47,110 nucleotides of DNA from a virus, in the IMG/VR virus record IMGVR_UViG_3300020152_000029, positions 1 through 47,110 of that record. One strand, written 5' to 3'. Both the position numbers and the translations under genes were made by a program. This document shows positions 24,832 through 31,713 of the stretch, piece by piece. Each line of letters starts with the position of its first letter. Positions within the stretch are counted from its first letter, which is position 1. The notes under the pieces are model-generated. The model was not told where the DNA came from and made no database searches. It saw nothing but the letters and a program-made list of their open reading frames with translations.

Positions 24832-25253
24832 GATGCCGCTCTCCCTTTTGAATAATCCTCAGTTACCGACTTTGGCGCTTTCAGGTACTCCACAATTTCC
24901 TTTGCGGCTACTTGCCAGTCATAGCAGACGATGCACAGTCCGCCCTGCCCTTCGATGAATTCCTTGAATTCCTTCTGCTCTTTGGTGAGCTTGTTGTCGC
25001 CGTACTTCATTTCTATCCATAGCGATGTCCAGTGATAGCGCGGTACCGGCAGGGCGATGTCGAATACGCCAGCTTTTACCCCTTCGGCCTTGGCTTTGCC
25101 GGCTGCGGCCTTGCTGCGATGCCCGCCATTGGGTATGGCAAACAGCCATTTCAATTCCGGGTATTTGGCTTCATTGAGCTTGGCCCAATCCATCAGGGCC
25201 ACTTGATGCTGGAATTCGCCATTGGCTTGGTGGATTCGCTTCTGGGTGATCAT
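24822..25253 (-). CDS. VRR-NUC domain nuclease
   Basis: 143 aa. VRR-NUC (PD-(D/E)xK superfamily) pattern: FAIPNGGHRSKAAAGKAKAEG, then a GVFDIALPVPRYHWTSLWIEMKYGDNKLTKEQKEFKE stretch with catalytic Asp and E-x-K (EMK), and the C-terminal CIVCYDWQVAAKEIV helix. Phage members are thought to act in Holliday-junction or flap processing during replication and recombination. ATGA overlap with the following YbcO-like gene. No extra domain. Confidence 0.9.
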   Translation of the reverse strand: MITQKRIHQANGEFQHQVALMDWAKLNEAKYPELKWLFAIPNGGHRSKAAAGKAKAEGVKAGVFDIALPVPRYHWTSLWIEMKYGDNKLTKEQKEFKEFIEGQGGLCIVCYDWQVAAKEIVEYLKAPKSVTEDYSKGRAASCL

Positions 25254-25534
25254 GCCGCCACCTTCAATATCCCGCGCTCGATCATCTGCTGCATGGTCTT
25301 GATGTAAGCCTTATTCCAGTATTCCCGGCGCTCTTCCCGGCTGAAGTTCTTGCCGTTGTCCAGCTCGGTATGGCACCCGTGGCACAGCGAAGCGACCAGG
25401 GCATCACTCACCTTCATGCTCATGCCCTTGCCTTCGTTCCGGTGGGCAGCGCATACCGTGCCGTCTTCCCGACCGCATAACTGGCATGGCAGCAAGCGGC
25501 AGGCTTCGAGTAATTTTGGGGAGCGGAAAATCAC
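25250..25534 (-). CDS. YbcO/DUF1364-like HNH nuclease
   Basis: 94 aa, with a zinc-type layout: LPCQLCGREDGTVCAAHRNEGKGMSMKVSDALVASLCHGCHTELDNG. The CxxC, AHRN, GMSMKVSD and C-x2-CH spacing matches the YbcO/DUF1364 family of phage nucleases, often placed near Nin-region recombination genes. Residues around His in AHRN are probable metal or catalytic ligands. It overlaps the VRR-NUC gene by four bases and the MmcB-like gene by four bases. Confidence 0.85.
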   Translation of the reverse strand: MIFRSPKLLEACRLLPCQLCGREDGTVCAAHRNEGKGMSMKVSDALVASLCHGCHTELDNGKNFSREERREYWNKAYIKTMQQMIERGILKVAA

Positions 25535-26388
25535 AACGTCGCCTCTTCGGGCAGCGTCAGTGGGAACGGCTCTTTAGCTTGCCTCAAGGCGCGCTCTACG
25601 TTGTTGAGCTGGCTTTTAAGGCGCTTTATTTCCTCGTCCTTATCCAGTCTTTGCATAATCTCCCGGCAGCGCCATGAAACATCGAACGGGGTGGCGTCAC
25701 GCGGCAAGCCCAGAACCTCGAAAAGCTTGGCAATCTCAGGCTCAGCTCTTTCGGATAGCTGGCGCTTGATTTCTGCCACTTGCCTATCCCCATCCTCGCG
25801 GATGCGAGTGGCTTTGTTCCTCGCCTCTTCAACCTCGCGCTGAATACGGTATTCCGCTGAAGACAGGTCGCTCAACAGGTCGGCTATGCGGTCGCCATAT
25901 TTACGCCGAATATCTGCCTGAGCTTTGTATTCATTGAGCACTCGCTGTTTGTCCTGCGTGCTTTGCCGGGCGATTCCATCGATCATCAGTTTCATCCAGC
26001 ATTCATGAGGAAGTGACTGAACAATCTGGAGCGTCGGCGCCTTGGCCGTACGCCATATATCTTCGTGACGGACAATCAAGCCGCACCCTTTTGGCACGTC
26101 CTCTTTCGATATCAGCCCTGCAGGAACTGCGAATATCACGCCACACGAAAACTCAAGGTAGCTCTGCCATTTGCCGGTAGTGATGTCGCTCCTGAAATCG
26201 GAAACTGAGACTTTGATTTCGTAGGTCATTGGCCGGAACTTGGAGTAAGACTTAGGCAGTACATACACGTCAGGGCGCGCGCTGCCTGACGGTCCCATTT
26301 GCATGTTTTCCCAAACCACCTTGTCGCCTTGGCCAGCAAGGTGTTGTGCTAGGTCATGCTGCAGCTCGTTATGCCCCCAAGTCTTCAT
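25531..26388 (-). CDS. MmcB-like PD-(D/E)xK protein with coiled coil
   Basis: 285 aa. Residues ~1-125 match the MmcB DNA-repair family: SARPDVYVLPKSYSK, TYEIKVSVSDFRSDI (catalytic D..E-x-K), GVIFAVPAGLISKEDVP and LIVRHEDIW. The second half is a long charged coiled coil (~160-285) containing YRIQREVEEARNKATRIREDG. The combined form looks like a nuclease with a multimerisation or DNA-clamping tail. The family is thought to act in recombination or repair. It overlaps its neighbours by 4 bases on both sides. Confidence 0.82.
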   Translation of the reverse strand: MKTWGHNELQHDLAQHLAGQGDKVVWENMQMGPSGSARPDVYVLPKSYSKFRPMTYEIKVSVSDFRSDITTGKWQSYLEFSCGVIFAVPAGLISKEDVPKGCGLIVRHEDIWRTAKAPTLQIVQSLPHECWMKLMIDGIARQSTQDKQRVLNEYKAQADIRRKYGDRIADLLSDLSSAEYRIQREVEEARNKATRIREDGDRQVAEIKRQLSERAEPEIAKLFEVLGLPRDATPFDVSWRCREIMQRLDKDEEIKRLKSQLNNVERALRQAKEPFPLTLPEEATL

Positions 26389-26969
26389 GCAACCCTCCTA
26401 TCCGGCCGTTGGTGAACCGTTACCCTGTCAGGCGTATGCACTCGCAGCTCAGGGGCTTGCGCAATCTCTTTGGCATGCTCGAGCCAGTATTCTTGGCGCT
26501 CCGCTTCCTTCTGCTGTTCCTCTGCCTTGCGTTGCGCTTCCTGGTCGCGGTAGAAGGCCTTTGCCTCTTCTACGCACACAGCCAGTAATTCAGTTGGTTG
26601 GCGGATCCAGAACTCACGGCTGTAGACGACCATCTGGCGCATCTTGGCCAGTTCTTCCGCGGACATTCCCCACTTGCCGGTCTTCTCCCATCTTGTCTGG
26701 ATGCTTACCAGTACCGGCTTGAAGTGCTTTTCGGCATGGAGCATTGCGTATTTACGGTCTTCGCTGGATTGTCCGGCAATGAGCAATAGATTCAGCATGT
26801 CCTGCAGCGCAAAGAAATCCTCGTCGGTGGGCTTTCCGAATGCGAAGACGTTGACCGCCTTCCATTCCCGCGTTTCGAGCTTGGTACCCTCGATGCCGCG
26901 CATGACCAGAACGGGAGCCTTGGGCCTGATGCCGTAGTTCACGTTGCGTTTCTTGCCTTGCTTTCTCAC
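26385..26969 (-). CDS. Conserved phage protein with charged C-terminal helix (~194 aa)
   Basis: The core (residues ~20-140) reads as a globular domain (LVMRGIEGTKLETREWKAVNVFAFG; MLNLLLIAGQSSEDRKYAMLHAEKHFKPVLVSIQTRW), followed by a long Lys/Glu/Gln helix (RDQEAQRKAEEQQKEAERQEYWLEHAK). I know the core only as an uncharacterised phage protein. GTG at 26969, directly after the stop of the PAPS-reductase gene, is preferred; an ATG at 26993 would add 8 codons but has no ribosome site. It lies between the repair-type and PAPS-reductase-type genes. Confidence 0.75.
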   Translation of the reverse strand: MRKQGKKRNVNYGIRPKAPVLVMRGIEGTKLETREWKAVNVFAFGKPTDEDFFALQDMLNLLLIAGQSSEDRKYAMLHAEKHFKPVLVSIQTRWEKTGKWGMSAEELAKMRQMVVYSREFWIRQPTELLAVCVEEAKAFYRDQEAQRKAEEQQKEAERQEYWLEHAKEIAQAPELRVHTPDRVTVHQRPDRRVA

Positions 26970-26970
26970 A

Positions 26971-27807
26971 TCAATCCCCGCAAAAACATTCAATAGATTC
27001 GTCGGAAAACATATCGGCCTGATCCTGGGTAAAGCTCATCATGTCTTGGTAACTAGGGCGGTCCTGTCTGAACCTTGCGCCTTGGCCTGTGGCCTGCCCG
27101 GATGACTGCACAAGTGTTTCCATCCTTGCCCACCACACGGCACGTTCTGGCTTCTCTGCAATCAGCGATACAACTTGATTGCCGCCCTTCAGAAAGCACA
27201 GGTCACAGTTACCGTGCATGGTCTTGCCATTGATATTTGGAAGCCGTAAATCGAAGGCTTGGGATTTCCAGAACTGGCCGACATGGCTGGCGGTTATGCC
27301 GGACTCAGCAAGCGGAGAACGCTTCTCTTCGTGCTTGCCGTAATCTTGATTCTTCAGCTTGGCTACACGTCGCGGCTCGTCGGCTCTGATGCCAAGGAAT
27401 GATTGCCACTCTGTCCAACCCAATGACTTCAGATAGCGATGGATTGACCGCACCTTCATTTCTACGGTACAGAAGCGGCTTACGGGGTTTGGAAGGAACT
27501 GCCGTTTACGTATGAGTGCCTCAAATGGCTCGCCGTTACGGCTAGCTGTCGTGTAATCTACGACCTCAAATTTCTGCTCGCTGTCGCGGTACTCAATCCA
27601 TGCTATAGGCACGTCCCACCGGGTTGAGCATTCCTGCACAAAATCCAGCGTGGCTTCCTCTTCCTTGCCGGTATTGGCAAAGCAGACAATGGCCTCGTCA
27701 GGCAGTCCGCCATTCGCCTCAAGTACCTGATGCAGCATGTAGGCACTCGTCCTGCCACCGGAGAAGCTGATGCAAGTTGGTTCGGTGATGAGGTATGTCG
27801 ACCTCAT
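26971..27807 (-). CDS. PAPS-reductase/DndC-like sulfur or ATP-pyrophosphatase protein
   Basis: 278 aa from ATG 27807, which overlaps the DUF1367-like gene by ATGA. The PP-loop is SFSGGRTSAYMLHQ (residues ~14-27), followed by IVCFANTGKEEEATLDFV, WIEYRD, and a C-terminal HGNCDLCFLKGG pair of cysteines, the hallmarks of phage PAPS-reductase-like proteins. Substrates may be a sulfur carrier (DNA or tRNA thiolation, phosphorothioation) or a nucleotide. It is unclear which. In phages the class is often linked to DNA modification or to host metabolism; no DndDE partner is seen here. Confidence 0.83.
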   Translation of the reverse strand: MRSTYLITEPTCISFSGGRTSAYMLHQVLEANGGLPDEAIVCFANTGKEEEATLDFVQECSTRWDVPIAWIEYRDSEQKFEVVDYTTASRNGEPFEALIRKRQFLPNPVSRFCTVEMKVRSIHRYLKSLGWTEWQSFLGIRADEPRRVAKLKNQDYGKHEEKRSPLAESGITASHVGQFWKSQAFDLRLPNINGKTMHGNCDLCFLKGGNQVVSLIAEKPERAVWWARMETLVQSSGQATGQGARFRQDRPSYQDMMSFTQDQADMFSDESIECFCGD

Positions 27808-28325
27808 TCGCCAAAACTCCCGAGAATCGTCTCCATCATTTCCGAGCGCATGGCTTCGTCCAGGTGCGCCCACAGGGTTTTTTGTGCATGCTCAGTGCGC
27901 AGGAACTGAATCATGTCGCTATGCAGCTGTTCCATTCCGCCCTGTTCCAGCTGTCCGTAGCTCATGGACTTGGCTACCGGGATAACGCCGCCCCTTGGAC
28001 CAGGGAACCAGTCAACGAAACCGGCGCCGATCTTCAGCCAGATGCGGAATGCCTCGAAGTTATCGAATTTCTCCTGGGCCTCGAACAGCTGCTGCTCCAT
28101 CGCCATGTGCTTGCGGTGATACCAGCCGAGCCGCTCCTGATGGGTCTTGATCTCCACCATTTCGCCGGGCTCGAGCTTGAACAGACGGTTCATGAAGCGA
28201 CGCCATTTCTTTTGCGCACTCTCGCCCAAGCCATCGATATGGCCGAATAGAACACGGCGTGCAGCTTCCTTCTCCTGCTCGGAAACGGCGATGTCATGCT
28301 TGCGGACGAGATTGATTTCAGCCAT
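27804..28325 (-). CDS. DUF1367-like phage protein
   Basis: 173 aa from ATG 28325, which overlaps the upstream stop (TAATG). It shows the pattern expected of DUF1367 phage proteins: INLVRKHDIAVSEQEK, a helical middle (KKWRRFMNRLFKL; QERLGWYHRKHMAMEQQLFEAQE with the conserved HRK) and a C-terminal strand-helix region with SMSYGQLEQGGMEQLHSDMIQFL. The function is unknown; it recurs in phage recombination and Nin-type regions. Confidence is moderate because the match is by recall of short blocks only. Confidence 0.75.
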   Translation of the reverse strand: MAEINLVRKHDIAVSEQEKEAARRVLFGHIDGLGESAQKKWRRFMNRLFKLEPGEMVEIKTHQERLGWYHRKHMAMEQQLFEAQEKFDNFEAFRIWLKIGAGFVDWFPGPRGGVIPVAKSMSYGQLEQGGMEQLHSDMIQFLRTEHAQKTLWAHLDEAMRSEMMETILGSFGE

Positions 28326-28552
28326 TACATCCAATCCGTTCTGTCTTGCCTTTTGGTTTCACGTCGCCTATCCCTCTTGGTGTTGATGGAGTTGCCAATG
28401 TGGTACTGATGGCACAATCCGCACTTGTAAACCTTCTGCCGCCCATTCCTGTCCTTACGCTTCAGCACAGTCTCAGCCTGGGAGCGGCTTTTGAATTCCT
28501 TCTTTCCTTCACAGCCCCAGAAATGCACCCCTGATTTGCCGTCATTGCCCAT
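28325..28552 (-). CDS. Small zinc-ribbon-like phage protein (75 aa)
   Basis: 75 aa from ATG 28552, which comes just after the stop of the previous gene (TGAcATG). It contains VYKCGLCHQYHIGNSIN (C-x2-C-x2-H) in the middle, a probable metal-binding knuckle, and a very basic C-terminus (KRDRRRETKRQDRTDWM). The N-terminal half (VHFWGCEGKKEFKSRSQAETVLKRK) may bind nucleic acid. Short and basic, it could be a DNA- or RNA-binding accessory factor. An earlier start at 28573 or 28627 is possible but overlaps the neighbour. Confidence 0.68.
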   Translation of the reverse strand: MGNDGKSGVHFWGCEGKKEFKSRSQAETVLKRKDRNGRQKVYKCGLCHQYHIGNSINTKRDRRRETKRQDRTDWM

Positions 28553-28553
28553 G

Positions 28554-28775
28554 TCACGGGCCCACCCCGGCATCCAGTAAATCTTGTGCAATCCAGATGT
28601 CTTTGCAGTCCGGGGAATAGACGCCAACGATCACCACGTTCGGCTTCTTCTCTCGCAGGATCCTCGCAGCCTTCTTGGAAGCTGCAGCCATGCACTTCGC
28701 CCGGCCGTTCACCACACAAACGAAAGTCAATTCAGCGTGGCGCTTGATAAAGTTATGTACCCTCTCGAATGACAT
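28554..28775 (-). CDS. Hypothetical protein (73 aa)
   Basis: 73 aa, alpha/beta-like: VHNFIKRHAELTFVCVVNG, then KCMAAASKKAARILREKKPNVVIVGVYSP and a short DIWIAQDLLDAGVGP end. GGGGGTGG precedes the ATG. It is in tight order with the zinc-ribbon gene. It looks like a compact phage accessory protein of unknown family; the small Rossmann-like rhythm (VCVVNG, VVIVGVYSP) is notable but not diagnostic. Confidence 0.7.
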   Translation of the reverse strand: MSFERVHNFIKRHAELTFVCVVNGRAKCMAAASKKAARILREKKPNVVIVGVYSPDCKDIWIAQDLLDAGVGP

Positions 28776-28816
28776 GGCCCACCCCCTTCGTTTTTACCTT
28801 CTTCTTGCAACCCCAA

Positions 28817-28996
28817 CTATGAACCCTGCTTTACCTCATCAATCAGCTGCAACATGGCCGGCTCTCCATGCTTGTCGCGGTACTTCTTGATCCAGTCTCG
28901 GGCATACCAGTACGGCAGGCTTTGCAACCAGCGCACCAGGCATTGCCGGCAATCCATGTTGAAAACGTGAATTTGTTGGCAGCTGGCGCATGTCAC
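28817..28996 (-). CDS. Zinc-knuckle protein (59 aa)
   Basis: 59 aa, GTG at 28996 overlapping the stop of the O-like gene (GTGA), stop TAG at 28817. The sequence is a clear small metal-binding protein: CASCQQIHVF then DCRQCLVRWL (two CxxC pairs), followed by a helix WYARDWIKKYRDKHG and a short acidic tail. It is too short to stand out as a gene on length alone but is supported by its overlap with the preceding gene and by the cysteine pattern. Probably a DNA- or protein-binding replication accessory. Confidence 0.72.
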   Translation of the reverse strand: MTCASCQQIHVFNMDCRQCLVRWLQSLPYWYARDWIKKYRDKHGEPAMLQLIDEVKQGS

Positions 28997-29928
28997 TTCT
29001 TCTGCCCGAAGTCGATGTTGGCTTGCCGAACCATGTCGGGAGTGATGCCGGCAGCTTGGTAGACGCGCACTTTGAAATCTGGAAAGAGTTCGTCCCGTTC
29101 TTTGGTAATACCAAGCTCTACGGCTTTAGCTTCGATGCCAGTCGAGCTGATGTACCAGGGTTTTGTATTGGGGGTGGCGCCGTTTCCGTCGAATATCTCG
29201 TCAGCCCAGCGTCCCTGATTGATGTACGTCATTGGCGCTGGCTCAAAACCGTCTTGCCACTGCTTCGTTTTCTTCATCTGAGTGACGTGCTCGATGATCT
29301 GCTCTGCAATGGCGTCAAGCTCTTTGGTGTTCCACTTCTTTTCACAGGCAGCTTTACCTACCTTGCGTGGTGATTTGGGCCATGTTTCCCAGAACACGTC
29401 GAAGGGTGCGGGCTCTGACCGCACAATGGGTTTACCTTCTGTTCCTGTTTCTGTTCCTGTTTCTGGCTTCAAAGGGACTTGTGAAGGGGCTTTGGAGGGG
29501 CTTGCCTTTTCTTTCTGCTGTTTCAGATGGAAACAATCTTTGTATCTCGCGTAAAAGCCAGTCTTTATGAGGCTCTCAGCTAGGTTGCTGTACTGCTTCT
29601 GGATATCAATGACGCGGTTATCTGTAGGCTTTAATGAGTCACCTATCTGGAATCTGGCCATTTCATGCACCCATACCATTTCGGCATCTTCGTCATAGGT
29701 GCAAAATCCCCCTTCGCATAGCTTTTTGAGGGACTCCGAAGCTCCTTCGAAGGAGCTTCCAATGTCGTGAGCTATGTAGGAAATAGGGCAATAAAACACT
29801 CCAATCATGTTGGAGTGAGGGCTTGTCATCAGATAGAAAGCGATGGTTTGCGAAAGATGATCGCCACGCAGTGACTTGCCAGTTTTTCCAGTCCAGAAGG
29901 CGCCAGATACTTTTGAATAATCACGCAT
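28993..29928 (-). CDS. Replication protein O-like (winged-helix) initiator
   Basis: 311 aa. The N-terminal ~100 residues form a winged-helix region (KSLRGDHLSQTIAFYLMTSPHSNMIGVFYCPISYIAHDIGSS, then VWVHEMARFQIGD), typical of phage replication initiators. A flexible Ser/Pro/Thr linker (~145-175) follows, then the conserved FDVFWETWPKSPRKVGKAACEKKW domain and a WQDGFEPAPMTYINQGRW motif common in phage O-like proteins. It likely binds the origin and recruits the host helicase. No helicase-loader gene is seen nearby. An origin would probably lie within or beside this gene, but no iterons were found by eye. Confidence 0.85.
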   Translation of the reverse strand: MRDYSKVSGAFWTGKTGKSLRGDHLSQTIAFYLMTSPHSNMIGVFYCPISYIAHDIGSSFEGASESLKKLCEGGFCTYDEDAEMVWVHEMARFQIGDSLKPTDNRVIDIQKQYSNLAESLIKTGFYARYKDCFHLKQQKEKASPSKAPSQVPLKPETGTETGTEGKPIVRSEPAPFDVFWETWPKSPRKVGKAACEKKWNTKELDAIAEQIIEHVTQMKKTKQWQDGFEPAPMTYINQGRWADEIFDGNGATPNTKPWYISSTGIEAKAVELGITKERDELFPDFKVRVYQAAGITPDMVRQANIDFGQKK

Positions 29929-29990
29929 CTAATGTGGCCTTCCGCACAAACTAATGTGGCGTACTAGACGAACATGCGGATACTGGTAAG

Positions 29991-30338
29991 TCATGCAGCT
30001 ATCCATACGCTGGCAAAAGCACAATGCGCCTTCGGATTTGTAACCTTCTGGTGACGTACGAAACGGATCAGCTTCTTACGAGAAGCCTTTAGGAAGATTC
30101 CGCCCCAAGCTCTTTCTGAAGGTGGATCAGATAAATCGGAGATTTCCTTCGCATACTTGCGGACGTGCTCGCACATGAATTCTCCCATGTGCGATTTGAC
30201 ATACCCTTCCAGGATTGAGTAGGCCTGTTCTTTCCAGCCGATCTGTTTGATTTCAGCGCTATCCAGTGCGACCTGAATACCGCCGTCACGCAATTCCTCG
30301 CCAGTAAAAGGCAGCAATCCTTGATTAAGATTTGTCAT
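29991..30338 (-). CDS. Hypothetical early protein (115 aa)
   Basis: 115 aa, mixed helix: a polar N-terminus (LPFTGEELRDGGIQ), then WKEQAYSILEGYVKSHMGEFMCEHVRKYAKEISDLSDPPSERAWGGIFLKASRKKLIRF, reminiscent of small phage accessory proteins that contact replication factors. The last 20 residues are hydrophobic. It overlaps the following gene by four bases. I do not recognise the family. It is separated from the O-like gene by a 62-nt gap that holds two copies of CTAATGTGG (29933 and 29955). Confidence 0.72.
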   Translation of the reverse strand: MTNLNQGLLPFTGEELRDGGIQVALDSAEIKQIGWKEQAYSILEGYVKSHMGEFMCEHVRKYAKEISDLSDPPSERAWGGIFLKASRKKLIRFVRHQKVTNPKAHCAFASVWIAA

Positions 30339-30673
30339 CGAGCCCCTTTCTCGCCCTTCGCTGAACTGTTGAGCTTCAGTAAGATGGACTCATGCACAAC
30401 CCCATAGATTGCTCGATGCAGCAGTTTCAAAAGAAACGGCTCCTGAGTTTCTTGCTGCGCGCGCGCCCAAACGATGTCCCGGATATCAGCCGGCACAGCG
30501 CCATAAAGGTATTGGTTAACCACACGGCGCAACTCTTCGCTGTCGGTCGGCATTTCCGTGACGCTTCTAAAGTCTTTCAGCACGTCATCCGGAACCTTCG
30601 TTTTGAGGTCTTCGGTACATTTGCCGGCCGGGTCAGAACGGCCAGAGCGCTGAAATAAAGGTGCGTCTGTCAT
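30335..30673 (-). CDS. Hypothetical early protein (112 aa)
   Basis: 112 aa. N-terminal TDAPLFQRSGRSDPAG is polar; the rest is helical (DVLKDFRSVTEMPTDSEELRRVVNQYLYGAVPADIRDIVWARAQQETQEPFLLKLLHRAIYG). Overlaps the next gene by four bases. The operon position, immediately after cro, suggests an early leftward role such as regulation, antitermination or replication, but no motif supports any of these. Not recognised. Confidence 0.72.
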   Translation of the reverse strand: MTDAPLFQRSGRSDPAGKCTEDLKTKVPDDVLKDFRSVTEMPTDSEELRRVVNQYLYGAVPADIRDIVWARAQQETQEPFLLKLLHRAIYGVVHESILLKLNSSAKGEKGAR

Positions 30674-30731
30674 GAATATCCCCGTTGTTGTCCTGGCTGT
30701 TCCGATGAATAGCGAAAGCCACCATTGGCAC

Positions 30732-30971
30732 CTAGTTGCTCTTCAACTCTTCCTGATCCACGTAACGCTCCGGATAGAGAATTTCCAGTTCGGAGATATC
30801 CCCACCCTTTTCCTTGTAGAACCTGGAGAGCTTTTCTGCGACATCAGGGGTTACCCCCTGTTTACGTCGCTCGATACGTGAGAGGTTTCCGGGATCGAGT
30901 CCAACCGGCACGGCAACATCATGCAAAGTGAACTTGAGCTTTTTCCTAACGATTTGGAGAGGTGTAGCCAT
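30732..30971 (-). CDS. cro: Cro-type helix-turn-helix repressor
   Basis: 79 aa. TPLQIVRKKLKFTLHDVAVPVGLDPGNLSRIERRKQG is a classical HTH of the XRE family (recognition helix PGNLSRIERR), followed by a helical tail with DVAEKLSRFYKEKGGD. The recognition helix shares NLSR(I/F)ER with CI, and the genes diverge. No ribosome site is seen: the -10 (30978-30983) places the start of transcription at or next to this ATG, so the message may be leaderless. The identification as Cro rests on small size, divergent position and leftward operon. Confidence 0.85.
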   Translation of the reverse strand: MATPLQIVRKKLKFTLHDVAVPVGLDPGNLSRIERRKQGVTPDVAEKLSRFYKEKGGDISELEILYPERYVDQEELKSN

Positions 30972-30977
30972 GCGCCG

Positions 30978-31007
30978 ATTATTGCGCACCACGCAATGCG
31001 CAGTCAA
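30978..31007 (-). promoter_or_regulatory. Leftward early promoter for cro
   Basis: Minus strand TTGACT (31007-31002) and AATAAT (30983-30978) separated by 18 nt. The operator half-sites lie between them, and the predicted start coincides with the cro ATG at 30971. Confidence 0.7.
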
Positions 31008-31044
31008 GAAATTTTTGCGCGTGGCGCTTTGCGTGACGTGCAAA
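30981..31044. promoter_or_regulatory. Operator cluster in the cro-cI intergenic region
   Basis: Two sites fit TTGCG-N5-(C/T)GCAA: 30982-30996 (TTGCGCACCACGCAA) and 31029-31043 (TTGCGTGACGTGCAA), and a weaker third, TTGCGCGTGGCGCTT, lies at 31015-31029. The first sits between the -35 and -10 of the cro promoter. The same sequence type appears twice at the early promoter near 33.1 kb. They are the probable CI/Cro sites. Confidence 0.75.
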
Positions 31045-31064
31045 CCAACCGGAAAATGAGTACC

Positions 31065-31712
31065 ATGTATAAACACATGGGGGAAGTCATCAGGGCACTG
31101 CGCTCGCGGGCTAAATTAAGCCTGCAGGCACTGGCTAACGAAGTGGAAAATTATGATGCCGGGAACCTGTCACGCTTCGAGCGTGGCGCTCAGCAGATAG
31201 AACCTGAGAAACTTGCACAACTAGCCAAAGCGCTAGGTAGACGCATGTCCGAACTGTATGCAATGTTGGAAGAAGACCCGCGTGTAAGCCGGGCGAATAC
31301 AGAAGCAGGGCCGTCGATTAAAGGGGAGTATCCGTTGATATCTTGGGTGCAAGCAGGCTCATGGAATTCTATTTCCGATGAGTTCAGTCCGGGTGATGCT
31401 GAATCATATTATGCAGCGCCAAGGAAATGCGGTCCGCGTACTTTTTTATTGCGCGTTCGAGGCCGTAGCATGGAGCCGAAGTACAGTGACGGGGATCTGA
31501 TTTTTGTAGACCCTGCAGTGCAGTATCAGCATGGCAGCAATGTCATCGTAAAGCTACCGGACGAAGAAGAAGGTACTTTCAAGAGGCTTGTCATTGAAGG
31601 TAGCAAGATATGGCTGGAGCCGCTGAACCCTGACTGGCCAGAAAAAGCTATTCAACTATCTGAAGACGCTGTTATTGTTGGCGTCGTGATAGGTAAATGG
31701 GTACCGGATTGA
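31065..31712 (+). CDS. cI: CI-type repressor with S24 self-cleavage domain
   Basis: About 215 aa. N-terminal HTH of the XRE type (GEVIRALRSRAKLSLQALANEVENYDAGNLSRFERG). The C-terminal part is a LexA/S24 peptidase: a cleavage-region GEYPLISWVQAGSW, catalytic Ser in RGRSMEPKYSDGDLIFVDP, and Lys in NVIVKLPDEEEGTFKRL. This is a temperate-phage repressor inactivated by RecA-stimulated self-cleavage. The start is uncertain: ATGs at 31056, 31065 and 31077 are all in frame, and none has a good ribosome site, so the message may be leaderless or weakly translated. The stop is 1 nt before the pseudopilin gene. Confidence 0.92.
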   Translation: MYKHMGEVIRALRSRAKLSLQALANEVENYDAGNLSRFERGAQQIEPEKLAQLAKALGRRMSELYAMLEEDPRVSRANTEAGPSIKGEYPLISWVQAGSWNSISDEFSPGDAESYYAAPRKCGPRTFLLRVRGRSMEPKYSDGDLIFVDPAVQYQHGSNVIVKLPDEEEGTFKRLVIEGSKIWLEPLNPDWPEKAIQLSEDAVIVGVVIGKWVPD

Positions 31713-31713
31713 T

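Noticed and set aside
28839-29114. 91-codon minus frame
   Set aside because: Overlaps the end of the O-like gene and the zinc-knuckle gene in another frame; the latter has a GTGA overlap and paired cysteines.
29933-29963. CTAATGTGG repeat pair as a replication origin
   Set aside because: Only two 9-bp copies and no AT-rich stretch or further iterons.
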